Source of the DNA: an uncultured Lachnospiraceae bacterium
Lineage (GTDB): Bacteria > Bacillota > Clostridia > Lachnospirales > Lachnospiraceae
DNA: 64,000 nt
Direction of reading: 5' to 3'
Assembly (NCBI GenBank): GCA_910578115.1
Contig: CAJTPO010000007.1
Location: 20,639-84,638, forward strand
Part shown: piece after piece, positions 1 to 7,519 of the stretch
How positions within the stretch are numbered: position 1 is the first letter of the stretch
How the letters are laid out: each line of letters opens with the position of its first letter
The notes under the pieces: model-generated
Databases searched by the model: none
The model's input: only the letters and a program-made list of their open reading frames with translations
What the model was told of the DNA's origin: nothing
Position numbers and translations under genes: made by a program

Positions 1-1188
1 CCGGGGCGGCTGAATTTCTCGGCCGGTATGAGTGAGATGCTGGAGACAGGATGCTGGGAAAAGGGGCAGCTTGGCAGTGTGGCAGCTGCCTTTTACCTGG
101 CTTATGGGATCGGCCAGTATCCCAGCGGGCTTTTAGGAGACAGGATTTCGCCAAAGTGGATGATCGGGGCGGGGGTGTGTGGCAGTGCGCTGATCAATGC
201 CCTGTTCCCAGCAGCAGGTACAATAATGTGGATGCAGGGCCTCTGGTTTTTGAATGGACTGTTCCAGGCGCTGGTCTGGCCGCCTATGGTACGTCTGGTG
301 ACGGGTATGACCAGTGCGGAACGTTCGGTGAAGGTCATCCTCTTTCTTTCCCTCAGCAGTCCGGCAGGGATGTTGTGCACCTATCTGGTTAATGCGCTGC
401 TGCTTGGGAGAGGAAACTGGAGAGCAGGTTTCTTTCTGGCCGGCATATGGCTGGCAGGGGTGACCGTTTTGTGGTTTCTGTCACTTTCCTGGCTGGAACG
501 CCGTATGGAACGGCAGGGGGGAGAGATACGGAAGTGCATGGTACGATATAAGGCAGAAAGGACAACGACAGGTTCCGCCGTTATGCCGCATGCGGCTGTC
601 TCTTCCGGTTTGGTCTGTTTGACGGCGGCGGCCTTTATCCATGGGATATTGAAGGATGGACTGACAACCTGGATTCCTGCCTGTCTGACAGTAAAGTTTG
701 CCATTCAGCCCTCCTTTTCGGTCTTACTTACCATGGTACTGCCGGTGGTCAATCTGTGCGGAATTCCGGCTGCGCAGACTGTAAATCGCCGTTTCTTTCA
801 GAATGAGGCTGCAACAGGAGCGTTCTGTTATCTTCTGTCAGTCGGATGTTTTCTGTGTATGCTGGGAGGGGGCGGGAATTCCCTGTATGGCACGGTGGTG
901 ATCTTTGCCATTGTGACCAGTATGATGACGGCGGTTAATACATTACTGGTCAGTCTTGTGCCTCTGCATTTCGGAAAAGTGGGCAGAGTGGCCACGGTTT
1001 CAGGCATACTGAATGCCGTAACCTATCTTGGCAGTGCGGCAGCAAGTGTCCTGTTTGGCTATACGATGGAGTATGCCGGATGGCGGGAAACGCAGCTTAT
1101 ATGGTGTGTCTGCGCAGCTGCCGGAGGGCTTTGCTGTGCCTGCGCAGCCGGAAACTGGAAGCGGAACAGAGAGAATATGGATGGATGA
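1..1188 (+). CDS. MFS transporter, OPA/GlpT-like (5' end cut by window)
   Basis: The open frame runs from base 1 (Pro-Gly-Arg-Leu-Asn-Phe-Ser-Ala-Gly before the first Met at 28), so the true start lies upstream of the window. About 395 residues are visible with roughly ten hydrophobic segments. The RLNFSAGMSEM segment followed by a Gly-rich loop with GLLGDRISP resembles the first loop and the D-R motif of organophosphate:phosphate antiporter (GlpT/UhpT) members of the major facilitator superfamily, which exchange sugar phosphates or glycerol 3-phosphate for phosphate. The substrate cannot be read from the sequence. The PHP phosphoesterase starts 69 bp downstream and could be co-transcribed, which would fit a phosphorylated or phosphodiester substrate (inference). 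Confidence 0.85.
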   Translation, partial: PGRLNFSAGMSEMLETGCWEKGQLGSVAAAFYLAYGIGQYPSGLLGDRISPKWMIGAGVCGSALINALFPAAGTIMWMQGLWFLNGLFQALVWPPMVRLVTGMTSAERSVKVILFLSLSSPAGMLCTYLVNALLLGRGNWRAGFFLAGIWLAGVTVLWFLSLSWLERRMERQGGEIRKCMVRYKAERTTTGSAVMPHAAVSSGLVCLTAAAFIHGILKDGLTTWIPACLTVKFAIQPSFSVLLTMVLPVVNLCGIPAAQTVNRRFFQNEAATGAFCYLLSVGCFLCMLGGGGNSLYGTVVIFAIVTSMMTAVNTLLVSLVPLHFGKVGRVATVSGILNAVTYLGSAAASVLFGYTMEYAGWRETQLIWCVCAAAGGLCCACAAGNWKRNRENMDG

Positions 1189-1256
1189 AGGACATGGATG
1201 GATGACAGCGTTACGGTTTACAAATCCGTGCGCTGGGAGGGAGGCAGGGATATAAA

Positions 1257-2543
1257 TTGAAAACAACATTGGAATATTATGATATTTTCCCCAGGATATT
1301 GTGTACCGAGGTTACGACTGTAGTGACGATACAGGCGCTGGGAGAACATGTGGAGCTGGAAGCTGCCGGAGAGTACCGGATCAGGCTGGTTCCCATGAAT
1401 AATACACCGGTAAATTTGCCGGTGTATGGACGGCAGATGTATGCGGCAGTGTATGAGGACGGTGTGCTGCATTTTTCCTGCCGGCTGTCCGATGAGCAGC
1501 AGTATGCCGTGCTTTTGCAGAAGAAGGAAAAAGAAGGGTGGAATCCCTGCTGTGAGCTGCGGATCTATGCGCTGCGGCCCGACTTTTTCAGGCTGCGCCC
1601 ATTTCGAGGGGACATGCACTGCCACACCTGTCGGTCGGATGGGGCGGAGGGACCGTCCATTGTGGCCGCAAATTATCGAAAGGCCGGTTTTGACTTTTTA
1701 TCCATTACCGATCATGGGCAGTATGAGCCGTCGCTGGAAGCGATCCGGGCATATGAGGAGATTCCCATGAGCTTTCGGCTGTTTAGTGGAGAAGAAGTGC
1801 ATCCTCCGAAAAATCACTGCCACACCGTTCATTTCGGGGGAGACTACAGTGTCAATGATATTTTCAGAAAAGACCCGGAGCGATATGAACGGGAGGTTGA
1901 TCTGATCGCACAGGAACTGCAGATTCCTGTTCAGGTGGATGCCAGGGAATACGCGTCTTTGGTTTGGGTATACCGTAAAATTCGGGAAGCCGGCGGAATG
2001 GCGGTCATGGCGCATCCCTGCTGGATTCAGGAGGAGGCCTATCATATTTCCAGAACCATGTATCAGTACCTGCTGCGGACACGGCCCTTTGACGCGCTGG
2101 AACTTACCTGCGGCCAGTCCATAGAGGAAAATCAGCTTCAGGTCAGCCTGTGGCAGCAGATGAGAGAGGAGGGGAATGTAGTGCCGGTCGTTGGCAGCAG
2201 TGATTCCCATGGGACGGTGAATGCTCAGTGGTTTGGTCTGTCGAAAATGATCGTTTTGGCGGAGCGATGTGAGAAGGACGCCATAATTGATGCGGTAAAA
2301 GCAAGACGGGCGGTAGTGCTGGAGCAGTATCACAAAGAGGAGTTTCCCAGAGTGTACGGAGAAAATCGGGCGGTGGAATTTGTACTTTTTTTGATTGCAG
2401 AATATATGCCGCTGCATGACGAGTTGTGTTACGAGGAGGGGCGGCTGATGAAAGCGTACGCCTGTGGAGATAAAGAGGCAGGAGAAATGCTGCGGCAGAT
2501 TGGAAGGCGTACGGAAGCTCTGTTTGAGAAATACTGGGCTTAG
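1257..2543 (+). CDS. PHP domain phosphoesterase (CehA/McbA-like)
   Basis: A 428-residue protein started by TTG behind a GGGAGGCAGGG ribosome-binding site. An N-terminal beta-rich region of about 110 residues precedes a PHP (polymerase and histidinol phosphatase) domain. Metal-binding motifs are visible: HCH near residues 121-123, TDHG near 152, AHPCW near 250 and GSSDSH near 320. Such proteins hydrolyse phosphoesters with two or three metal ions. The beta domain in front of the PHP domain is the layout of CehA/McbA-type proteins. It follows the sugar-phosphate-type carrier and may share its message. No signal peptide is seen, so it is probably cytoplasmic. The exact substrate is unknown. Confidence 0.8.
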   Translation: MKTTLEYYDIFPRILCTEVTTVVTIQALGEHVELEAAGEYRIRLVPMNNTPVNLPVYGRQMYAAVYEDGVLHFSCRLSDEQQYAVLLQKKEKEGWNPCCELRIYALRPDFFRLRPFRGDMHCHTCRSDGAEGPSIVAANYRKAGFDFLSITDHGQYEPSLEAIRAYEEIPMSFRLFSGEEVHPPKNHCHTVHFGGDYSVNDIFRKDPERYEREVDLIAQELQIPVQVDAREYASLVWVYRKIREAGGMAVMAHPCWIQEEAYHISRTMYQYLLRTRPFDALELTCGQSIEENQLQVSLWQQMREEGNVVPVVGSSDSHGTVNAQWFGLSKMIVLAERCEKDAIIDAVKARRAVVLEQYHKEEFPRVYGENRAVEFVLFLIAEYMPLHDELCYEEGRLMKAYACGDKEAGEMLRQIGRRTEALFEKYWA

Positions 2544-2661
2544 ATAAATCAGGACATTATATGGGAGCGGCAGGCTTTCCGCTCTGCAGCTTATACAATA
2601 TCCTTTTCGGCATATCGTTCATCGACTTTCTGCGCAGACCTGTGCATTAGAAAGAAAGTCT

Positions 2662-2670
2662 GTTATAATA
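2662..2670 (+). promoter_or_regulatory. Extended -10 promoter for the small gene at 2711
   Basis: TGTTATAAT is a perfect TATAAT with the upstream TG of an extended -10 element. It lies about 40 bp before the start codon. The -35 region is poor, as is common with extended -10 promoters. Confidence 0.5.
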
Positions 2671-2710
2671 GAAAAGCACAGGGATTCCGGAGAGGGGGGC
2701 ATATAGAATT

Positions 2711-2905
2711 ATGAATGAAGTAGATGACGTGATCAGGATGCTGGACAATATGGCGCAGGGCGGCGTGAGCCGCATCAAGGTGGAGACATCGGAGGAAGTG
2801 GCGGACGGGGCTGTCAGGAAGGCCTATCACCATGGAAGATGTGATGTGGGCAGCCCCTTTGCCACCGGGAAGCTGTTCGACGCGGAGGAGTCGGACTGCG
2901 GATGA
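2711..2905 (+). CDS. Small conserved protein of unknown function (64 aa)
   Basis: A 64-residue protein with a good ribosome-binding site (GGAGAGGGGGGC) upstream and its own extended -10 promoter. It starts MNEVDDVIRMLDNMAQGGVSR and contains a C-terminal segment with HHGRCDVGSP. Short proteins of this pattern occur in Lachnospiraceae genomes, but I know of no assigned function. The conserved His-His, Cys and acidic residues could bind a metal (speculative). It stands alone, with a strong convergent terminator after it. Confidence 0.6.
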   Translation: MNEVDDVIRMLDNMAQGGVSRIKVETSEEVADGAVRKAYHHGRCDVGSPFATGKLFDAEESDCG

Positions 2906-2914
2906 CGGTGATAA

Positions 2915-2950
2915 TGCACAGACAGACCGGTATTCAGGTCTGTCTGTGCA
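2915..2950. terminator. Bidirectional hairpin between converging genes
   Basis: A perfect 14-bp inverted repeat (TGCACAGACAGACC at 2915-2928, its complement at 2937-2950) with an 8-base loop. It lies just after the small plus-strand gene and overlaps the last codons of the minus-strand AraC gene. The flanking T-runs are short, so termination strength is uncertain. Confidence 0.6.
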
Positions 2951-3911
2951 TCTTTGCGTATTCGGTCGGGGAGCGCTGGTAGTATTTCCGGAAGGTTTCT
3001 GCAAAATAGCCTGCGCTGTTAAAGCCCACTTCATAACTGATCTCGGTGATCGACATGTCTGTGTGAAGGAGCAGCTCCAGCGCCCTGCTCAAACGGTACT
3101 GCGTCAGATAGGTGACAGGAGACCGGGAGAGATATTTCCGGAACAGGGAAGAACAGCTGCTTTTGCAGACATTACCGGCATCCGCGATCTGGTCAAGAGA
3201 CAAAGGTTCTTTGTAATGAGCACGGATAAAAGTGACCATCTGCTTTACGGTAGAAAGCTGTCTGTTGGATTTGACCGGCTGTCCTGACTGCTTCGGAAGA
3301 TTCCGGTAGAGAGGCAGCCACAGAGCAAGGATCAGCGGCTGGATCTGCAGGATAACGTCGTCAGGACCGGTGACGCCGGACGGGGAACCGCCTTGCCGTG
3401 CGGCTTTCAGGGCGGCATCATCCAGCAGATAGCCGCAACGGTCACATTGCTGATACAGCCTGCGCAACAGATCCAGTGTCTGTTTCTGCCAGGGAATCTC
3501 ATTGGATAACAGCTGATATGGATGCTCGGTATTGGAGATGACGGGCTGCACATAGGTATCTTCAAAAAATTCGTTGGTGCACAGCAGCAGCGGATGCAGC
3601 AGAAAACAGATAAACTCGCATTCCGTGTAGTCCGGGGAATAGCCGTGATGGAACTGGCGGCTGTTGACCATGATGCCGCCTTCCGGCGGAAGTTCCACGG
3701 TGTTTCCATTGACATGATAGGACATACGGCCGGAAAGGATGAGAATAAATTCCAGATCTTCATGCCAGTGGCTGACCGCGGCATAGTTGGGATAGGTGGA
3801 GAGAATGCCTCTGCGGATATAGAAAGGGTATTCTTTGCGGTTGTAGTCTACCGTTTCGGAAAAATCTGCGGGATTGAGGTTGGATGAGCATACATCGCCT
3901 GCTGTTTTCAT
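2934..3911 (-). CDS. AraC/XylS-family transcriptional regulator
   Basis: A 325-residue protein. The N-terminal 150 residues form a cupin-type sensing domain with the HWHEDLEFILILSGR pattern near residues 48-62. The C-terminal 100 residues carry two helix-turn-helix motifs, with the family signature SITEISYEVGFNSAGYFAETF near 285-305. The two-helix form binds DNA as a direct-repeat reader, and the cupin usually senses a sugar or other small ligand. It is transcribed away from the O-acetyltransferase gene across a 305-bp gap and might control it (inference). The stop codon lies inside a convergent hairpin. Confidence 0.9.
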   Translation of the reverse strand: MKTAGDVCSSNLNPADFSETVDYNRKEYPFYIRRGILSTYPNYAAVSHWHEDLEFILILSGRMSYHVNGNTVELPPEGGIMVNSRQFHHGYSPDYTECEFICFLLHPLLLCTNEFFEDTYVQPVISNTEHPYQLLSNEIPWQKQTLDLLRRLYQQCDRCGYLLDDAALKAARQGGSPSGVTGPDDVILQIQPLILALWLPLYRNLPKQSGQPVKSNRQLSTVKQMVTFIRAHYKEPLSLDQIADAGNVCKSSCSSLFRKYLSRSPVTYLTQYRLSRALELLLHTDMSITEISYEVGFNSAGYFAETFRKYYQRSPTEYAKMHRQT

Positions 3912-4020
3912 GGGTGGCTGCCTCTCCTTTGCTGAGTATGGTTTGTTAAAAGGTTTAATTTGGAAGATTGTTATAATATTTTATAATATTCTGGTAGAAA
4001 CGGCAACAAAATTGTCATAT

Positions 4021-4083
4021 TATCATAGTACCATCATGCTCAACCTGCCGCTTAGCGGGCCGCATGGCCATCCATGCTGTCTT
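4021..4083 (-). repeat. Inverted fourth copy of the 77-bp repeat
   Basis: Read on the minus strand this stretch matches the core of the tandem repeats at 57394-57628: GCATGGATGG, then a GC-rich palindrome, then GGCAGGTTGAGCATGATG and TACTATGA. The TACTATGA that begins each tandem unit lies here at the end of the core, which shows that the unit can occur out of phase. The hairpin GAAAGTC-TTC-GACTTTC of the tandem copies is missing here. The copy lies in the AraC/acetyltransferase intergenic region. Confidence 0.75.
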
Positions 4084-4128
4084 TTTGGCTGCCGGCAGTT
4101 TATGGGCATTACGAGAATGACAGAATCA

Positions 4129-4170
4129 ATTCTGTTTGCGTCCTCGGCGCAAAGCGCTTCGGAATGGAGA
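4129..4170 (+). repeat. Short interspersed element ending CTTCGGAATGGAG
   Basis: The roughly 42 bases beginning AATTCTG and ending CTTCGGAATGGAG match the stretch at 12831-12873. The differences are almost all transitions (C/T and G/A). Shorter versions of the 3' end stand just before thrH, the GH29 gene and ilvE. Confidence 0.6.
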
Positions 4171-4216
4171 AAAATGTTAAAGCAGACAAAAAGGGAAAAA
4201 CAACGCGGGAAGGTGG

Positions 4217-4855
4217 ATGAAAAGGATGAATCATGTAGAGAGAAGAGATGCCCAGATGGCATATATTTCGGATGAAAGTATTTTTGAGGAACAGGCGGTG
4301 TGCAGGAAGAAGCTGCAGAAGTTAAACTTTATGGACCGCTCTGACTTTGACGGCCTTGGAGAAGCGGTGAAGGACCTTCTGGGAAAGTCGGAGGGGGCCT
4401 TTATTAATCCGCCCTTTTACTGTGATTACGGAAGCCATATTGAGGTGGGCAGGAACTTTTTTGCGAATTATAACTGTATGATCCTGGATGTGGCGAAGGT
4501 GAAGATCGGTGATAACTGCCAGATGGCTCCCAATGTTGCCATCTATACGGCGGGGCATCCGGTGCATCCTGTCACACGTAATTCTGCCTACGAGTACGGC
4601 AGGGAAGTGACCATCGGGGATAATGTCTGGCTGGGCGGTAATACGGTAATCTGTCCGGGCGTGCATATCGGCGATAATGTGGTAATCGGAGCCGGCAGTG
4701 TGGTGACGAAGGATATCCCGGACTGGTCTATCGCCGCAGGCAATCCCTGCCGCGTGATACGAAAGATCACGGATGCAGATAAGAGGAAGCTCTTCCGGGA
4801 TGAGGAGATCGATGACGAGGCCTGGGCGGACATCTGTGGCAGAATGGAATTTTAA
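4217..4855 (+). CDS. Sugar O-acetyltransferase, maltose/galactoside acetyltransferase family
   Basis: A 212-residue acetyl-CoA-dependent acetyltransferase. An N-terminal helical region (about residues 5-60, the Maa/LacA cap) is followed by left-handed beta-helix hexapeptide repeats from about 70 to 190. The catalytic histidine is in TAGHPVHP (His114). The C-terminal GNPCRVIRKI is typical of the family. Such enzymes acetylate the 6-hydroxyl of glucosides, maltose or galactosides, often to detoxify non-metabolised sugars. The start uses GCGGGAAGGTGG as ribosome-binding site; Met4 is an alternative start. It is followed by the thiamine riboswitch region and is not part of that unit. Confidence 0.88.
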   Translation: MKRMNHVERRDAQMAYISDESIFEEQAVCRKKLQKLNFMDRSDFDGLGEAVKDLLGKSEGAFINPPFYCDYGSHIEVGRNFFANYNCMILDVAKVKIGDNCQMAPNVAIYTAGHPVHPVTRNSAYEYGREVTIGDNVWLGGNTVICPGVHIGDNVVIGAGSVVTKDIPDWSIAAGNPCRVIRKITDADKRKLFRDEEIDDEAWADICGRMEF

Positions 4856-4866
4856 ATTAAAAAGTG

Positions 4867-4895
4867 TTGCAAACTGCGCGAAAATATAGTATAAA
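4867..4895 (+). promoter_or_regulatory. Promoter of the thiT riboswitch leader
   Basis: TTGCAA, 17 bases, TATAAA. The predicted start lies about 20 bases upstream of the TPP aptamer. Confidence 0.6.
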
Positions 4896-4920
4896 GAAAG
4901 AAGATCGCAGTGTAATAGAA

Positions 4921-5021
4921 TAACAGGGGCGCTGGACACAAGTCCGGCTGAGATGCAGAGGCGTAATGTCGCTTCCGGTCCCTTGAACCTGATCCGGGTA
5001 ATGCCGGCGTAGGAAGAATAT
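4921..5021 (+). promoter_or_regulatory. TPP riboswitch (THI element)
   Basis: The conserved core of the thiamine pyrophosphate aptamer is present: GGGGCGC, then CGGCTGAGATG (the CUGAGA pyrimidine-sensing loop), then CCCTTGAACCTGATCCGGG and TAATGCCGGCGTAGG. The two halves match the canonical THI box closely. In Clostridia, bound TPP usually lets a downstream terminator form and turns the gene off. The regulated gene, thiT, is a thiamine transporter subunit, which agrees with the ligand. Confidence 0.95.
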
Positions 5022-5022
5022 T

Positions 5023-5050
5023 CGACAAATAGAATACTTGTCGTTTTTTT
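5023..5050 (+). terminator. Riboswitch-controlled intrinsic terminator
   Basis: CGACAA pairs with TTGTCG, followed directly by seven T residues (5044-5050). It sits two bases after the TPP aptamer and is the likely expression platform. A second hairpin (GTACCGCG at 5052-5059 with its complement at 5075-5082, then TTTT) follows at once. Confidence 0.8.
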
Positions 5051-5091
5051 CGTACCGCGTTGTGCTGTTTACACCGCGGTACTTTTAAAGT

Positions 5092-5138
5092 TAGTTTGCG
5101 AAGCAAATTTACCAAAGTTAATTTGCGAAGCAAATTTA
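5092..5138 (+). repeat. Two GCGAAGC mini-hairpins before thiT
   Basis: TTTGCGAAGCAAATTTA occurs twice, with GCGAAGC at 5098-5104 and 5125-5131. Each forms a stem of six to seven base pairs closed by a GAA loop. They lie between the riboswitch terminators and the thiT ribosome-binding site. Confidence 0.7.
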
Positions 5139-5162
5139 CTTTTCTTTACGGAGGAAACGACT

Positions 5163-5729
5163 ATGACACAAAAATCAACCAAAGTCCGCGCCCTGACAGA
5201 GGGCGCAATCATGATCGCAGCGGCTACTGTATTGGGGTATCTGCGGATTTTTCGCTTTCCCTTCGGCGGCTCTGTGGATCTGGCGCTGGTGCCGATCCTT
5301 GTCTACTGCCTGCGCTGGGGGCCGAAATACTCGCTGCTGTGCTGTTTTGTCAACGGCGTGCTGCAGTATTTTCTGGGAGGCGGCATTGCGATCTCCTGGC
5401 AGTCCATGCTGCTTGATTATGTAGTGGCCTATACGCTGGTATTCCTGTGCGGCTTCGGTGCCGGCAGGAAGCTTGGCTGGCTGTGGGGAACGCTTCTGGG
5501 TTCCTTCGGGCGCTGGGTATCGCTGACATTGTCCGGCGGTCTGCTCTGGTACATGTACATGCCGGAGACTTTTCTGGGAATGCCCATGGTAGATCCCTGG
5601 ATCTACTCGATACTGCTCAACGGTGTGCTTGTAGTAGTGGTAATGGCGGTGGATCTGGCGGTGCTGGGCATCATGCAGAGTGTCCCGGCGCTGCGCCGGC
5701 AGGTGCTGGCGAAGCAGACTGCAGCGTGA
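5163..5729 (+). CDS. thiT: Energy-coupled thiamine transporter ThiT
   Basis: A 188-residue integral membrane protein with about six hydrophobic segments. It is the substrate-binding S component of an ECF-type vitamin transporter, capturing thiamine outside the cell and pairing with a shared EcfA1-EcfA2-EcfT module encoded elsewhere. The N-terminal segment EGAIMIAAATVLGYLRIF and the conserved PFGGSVDLALVPILVYCLRWGP are ThiT hallmarks. The family is normally 180-200 residues, so it is full length. GGAGG lies eight bases before the ATG. The TPP riboswitch upstream independently supports the call. Confidence 0.95.
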   Translation: MTQKSTKVRALTEGAIMIAAATVLGYLRIFRFPFGGSVDLALVPILVYCLRWGPKYSLLCCFVNGVLQYFLGGGIAISWQSMLLDYVVAYTLVFLCGFGAGRKLGWLWGTLLGSFGRWVSLTLSGGLLWYMYMPETFLGMPMVDPWIYSILLNGVLVVVVMAVDLAVLGIMQSVPALRRQVLAKQTAA

Positions 5730-5804
5730 GGCGGCAGGTGCGTTTGTCCTGGTTACTCTCAGTGAACAAAGGTACACACGGTCGGTAAAGAATCTATGAA
5801 AATG

Positions 5805-5865
5805 AAATGCCATATTTGACAGGTTATACTTTGAAAACGTATAATATAGGTCAGATATGGCATTT
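5805..5865. promoter_or_regulatory. 16-bp inverted repeat flanking a promoter (candidate operator)
   Basis: AAATGCCATATTTGAC at 5805-5820 is matched by its complement with one mismatch (GTCAGATATGGCATTT) at 5850-5865. The two arms enclose the promoter: the left arm overlaps the -35 hexamer and the right arm covers the predicted transcription start. This fits a repressor binding both arms, or an RNA hairpin made only by read-through from upstream. Confidence 0.65.
5816..5845 (+). promoter_or_regulatory. Perfect consensus sigma-A promoter for the PurF-like gene
   Basis: TTGACA at 5816-5821, 18 bases, TATAAT at 5840-5845. Both hexamers are perfect. Confidence 0.85.
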
Positions 5866-6112
5866 TATGTCAGTTGTTTTGCAGGGACTGCAGCAAAGAC
5901 GGCGGCAGTGTCCATGCTTGCGAACTTTGACGGCATATGGTAGTATGGCAGAGGATGCTGCAGGGGAGGGCATGGACGTAAGTACTTATACGAAGACGAA
6001 GAAACAGGTCAACAAAACAGAAACGAAAACGGCAAACAAATCAGTAAAGCAACGACAGTACAACAAAACCAGTATAAAATAAAACCGGATACAGGCTGAT
6101 GGAGGGCGCATT

Positions 6113-7519
6113 ATGGGCGGATTTTTTGGAGTGGCATCAAAGGAAGATTGTGTGTTTGACCTGTTCTTTGGGACGGACTATCATTCCCACCTGGGAACAA
6201 GACGGGCAGGTATGGCTGTTTACGATGATAAAAAGGGCTTTGACAGAGCTATACATAATATCGAGAACGCTCCGTTTCGGACGAAGTTTGACAAGGATGT
6301 TAATACCATGCACGGCACCTATGGTATCGGCTGTATTTCCGATTATGAGCCGCAGCCGTTGATCATTCGTTCCCATCACGGCACTTATGCGATTACGACG
6401 GTGGGTAAGATCAATAATAAAGACGAGATTATAGAGGAACTTTTTCAGAGCGGGCACGGGCATTTTATGGAGATGAGCGGCGGCGACATCAATTCTACGG
6501 AGCTGGTGGCGGCGGTGATCAACCAGCGGGATAACCTGATCGAGGGCATCCGCTATGCGCAGGAGCTGATCGAGGGCTCCATGACCATGCTGCTGATGAC
6601 AGGCAGGGGTATCTATGCGGCGCGGGACAGATATGGGCGTACACCGGTGACCATTGGGCAGAAGGAGAATGCCTGCTGTATTTCTTTTGAAAGTTTTGCG
6701 TATCTGAACCTGGGCTATGCGCCGGAACGGGAGCTGGGGCCGGGGGAGATCGTGGTGGTGACGCCGGAAGGCGCACGCACGCTGGCAGCGCCGGGCAGCG
6801 AGATGAAGATATGCACTTTCCTGTGGGTATATTATGGCTATCCGTCTTCTTCCTACGAAGGCATCAGCGTGGAGCAGATGCGGTATAACTGCGGAGCCAT
6901 GCTGGCAAAGAGAGATGATGTGCAGCCGGATATCGTGGCGGGAGTGCCGGATTCGGGGACTGCCCATGCCATCGGTTATGCCAATGAGTCGGGGATTCCT
7001 TTTTCCAGGCCTTTTATCAAATATACACCCACCTGGCCCAGGTCCTTTATGCCAACCATTCAGAGCAGGAGAAACCTGATCGCCAAGATGAAGCTGATTC
7101 CGGTGCATGATCTGATCAAGGGCAGGAGCCTGCTTCTGATCGATGATTCCATCGTGCGGGGAACGCAGCTGCGGGAGACTACGGAATTCCTTTACCAGAG
7201 CGGGGCCGCACAGGTACATATCCGCCCGGCCTGTCCGCCGCTTCTGTTTGGCTGTAAGTATCTGAATTTCTCCAGAGCGACTTCCGAGATGGAGCTGATC
7301 GCCAGACGTACGATTCAGGAGATCGAGGGGGAGAACAGGTATCCGAATCTGACGGCCTATGCGAATCCGGACAGCGCGGAATATCATGCCATGCTGGAAA
7401 AAATAAGAGAGAAGCTGAATTTCACTTCTCTCCGGTATCATCGTCTGGACGATATGATAGAGTCCATCGGTATGGACAGGTGTAAGCTGTGTACTTACTG
7501 CTGGGATGGACGGGAATAA
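6113..7519 (+). CDS. PurF-like amidophosphoribosyltransferase paralogue lacking the catalytic cysteine
   Basis: A 468-residue protein with the two-domain layout of glutamine PRPP amidotransferase: an Ntn-type glutaminase fold (about 1-235) and a phosphoribosyltransferase domain (about 245-440). The PRPP loop LLLIDDSIVRGTQ and VAGVPDSGTAHAIGYA are intact. PurF matures to an N-terminal Cys in a CG(I/V)xG context; here the protein begins MGGFFGVAS, so the nucleophile position is Gly and no propeptide-plus-Cys is seen. The HNGN motif is also replaced (GKINN). The C-terminus has CKLCTYCW, possibly an iron-sulfur ligand set. It may use ammonia, have another amine donor, or be regulatory. The last 25 bases overlap the converging SDR gene. 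Confidence 0.85.
   Translation: MGGFFGVASKEDCVFDLFFGTDYHSHLGTRRAGMAVYDDKKGFDRAIHNIENAPFRTKFDKDVNTMHGTYGIGCISDYEPQPLIIRSHHGTYAITTVGKINNKDEIIEELFQSGHGHFMEMSGGDINSTELVAAVINQRDNLIEGIRYAQELIEGSMTMLLMTGRGIYAARDRYGRTPVTIGQKENACCISFESFAYLNLGYAPERELGPGEIVVVTPEGARTLAAPGSEMKICTFLWVYYGYPSSSYEGISVEQMRYNCGAMLAKRDDVQPDIVAGVPDSGTAHAIGYANESGIPFSRPFIKYTPTWPRSFMPTIQSRRNLIAKMKLIPVHDLIKGRSLLLIDDSIVRGTQLRETTEFLYQSGAAQVHIRPACPPLLFGCKYLNFSRATSEMELIARRTIQEIEGENRYPNLTAYANPDSAEYHAMLEKIREKLNFTSLRYHRLDDMIESIGMDRCKLCTYCWDGRE

Larger units (their letters stand above)
5730..6112 (+). other. Intergenic region between thiT and the PurF-like gene
   Basis: A 383-bp gap holding a consensus promoter inside a long inverted repeat (see the next two entries) and then a roughly 250-base untranslated leader rich in A in its second half. 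An open frame of 91 codons crosses the promoter but has no ribosome-binding site and low-complexity Lys/Thr content, so I do not call it a gene. GGAGG at 6101 serves the PurF-like gene. Confidence 0.6.

Noticed and set aside
5807..6082. 91-codon frame before the PurF-like gene
   Set aside because: It begins upstream of the transcription start predicted from the consensus promoter, and its end is low-complexity Lys/Thr/Asn.
6137..7441. Minus-strand frame of 434 codons
   Set aside because: It lies entirely opposite the PurF-like gene, whose family motifs are clear; the peptide is rich in His, Arg and Pro, typical of antisense shadows.
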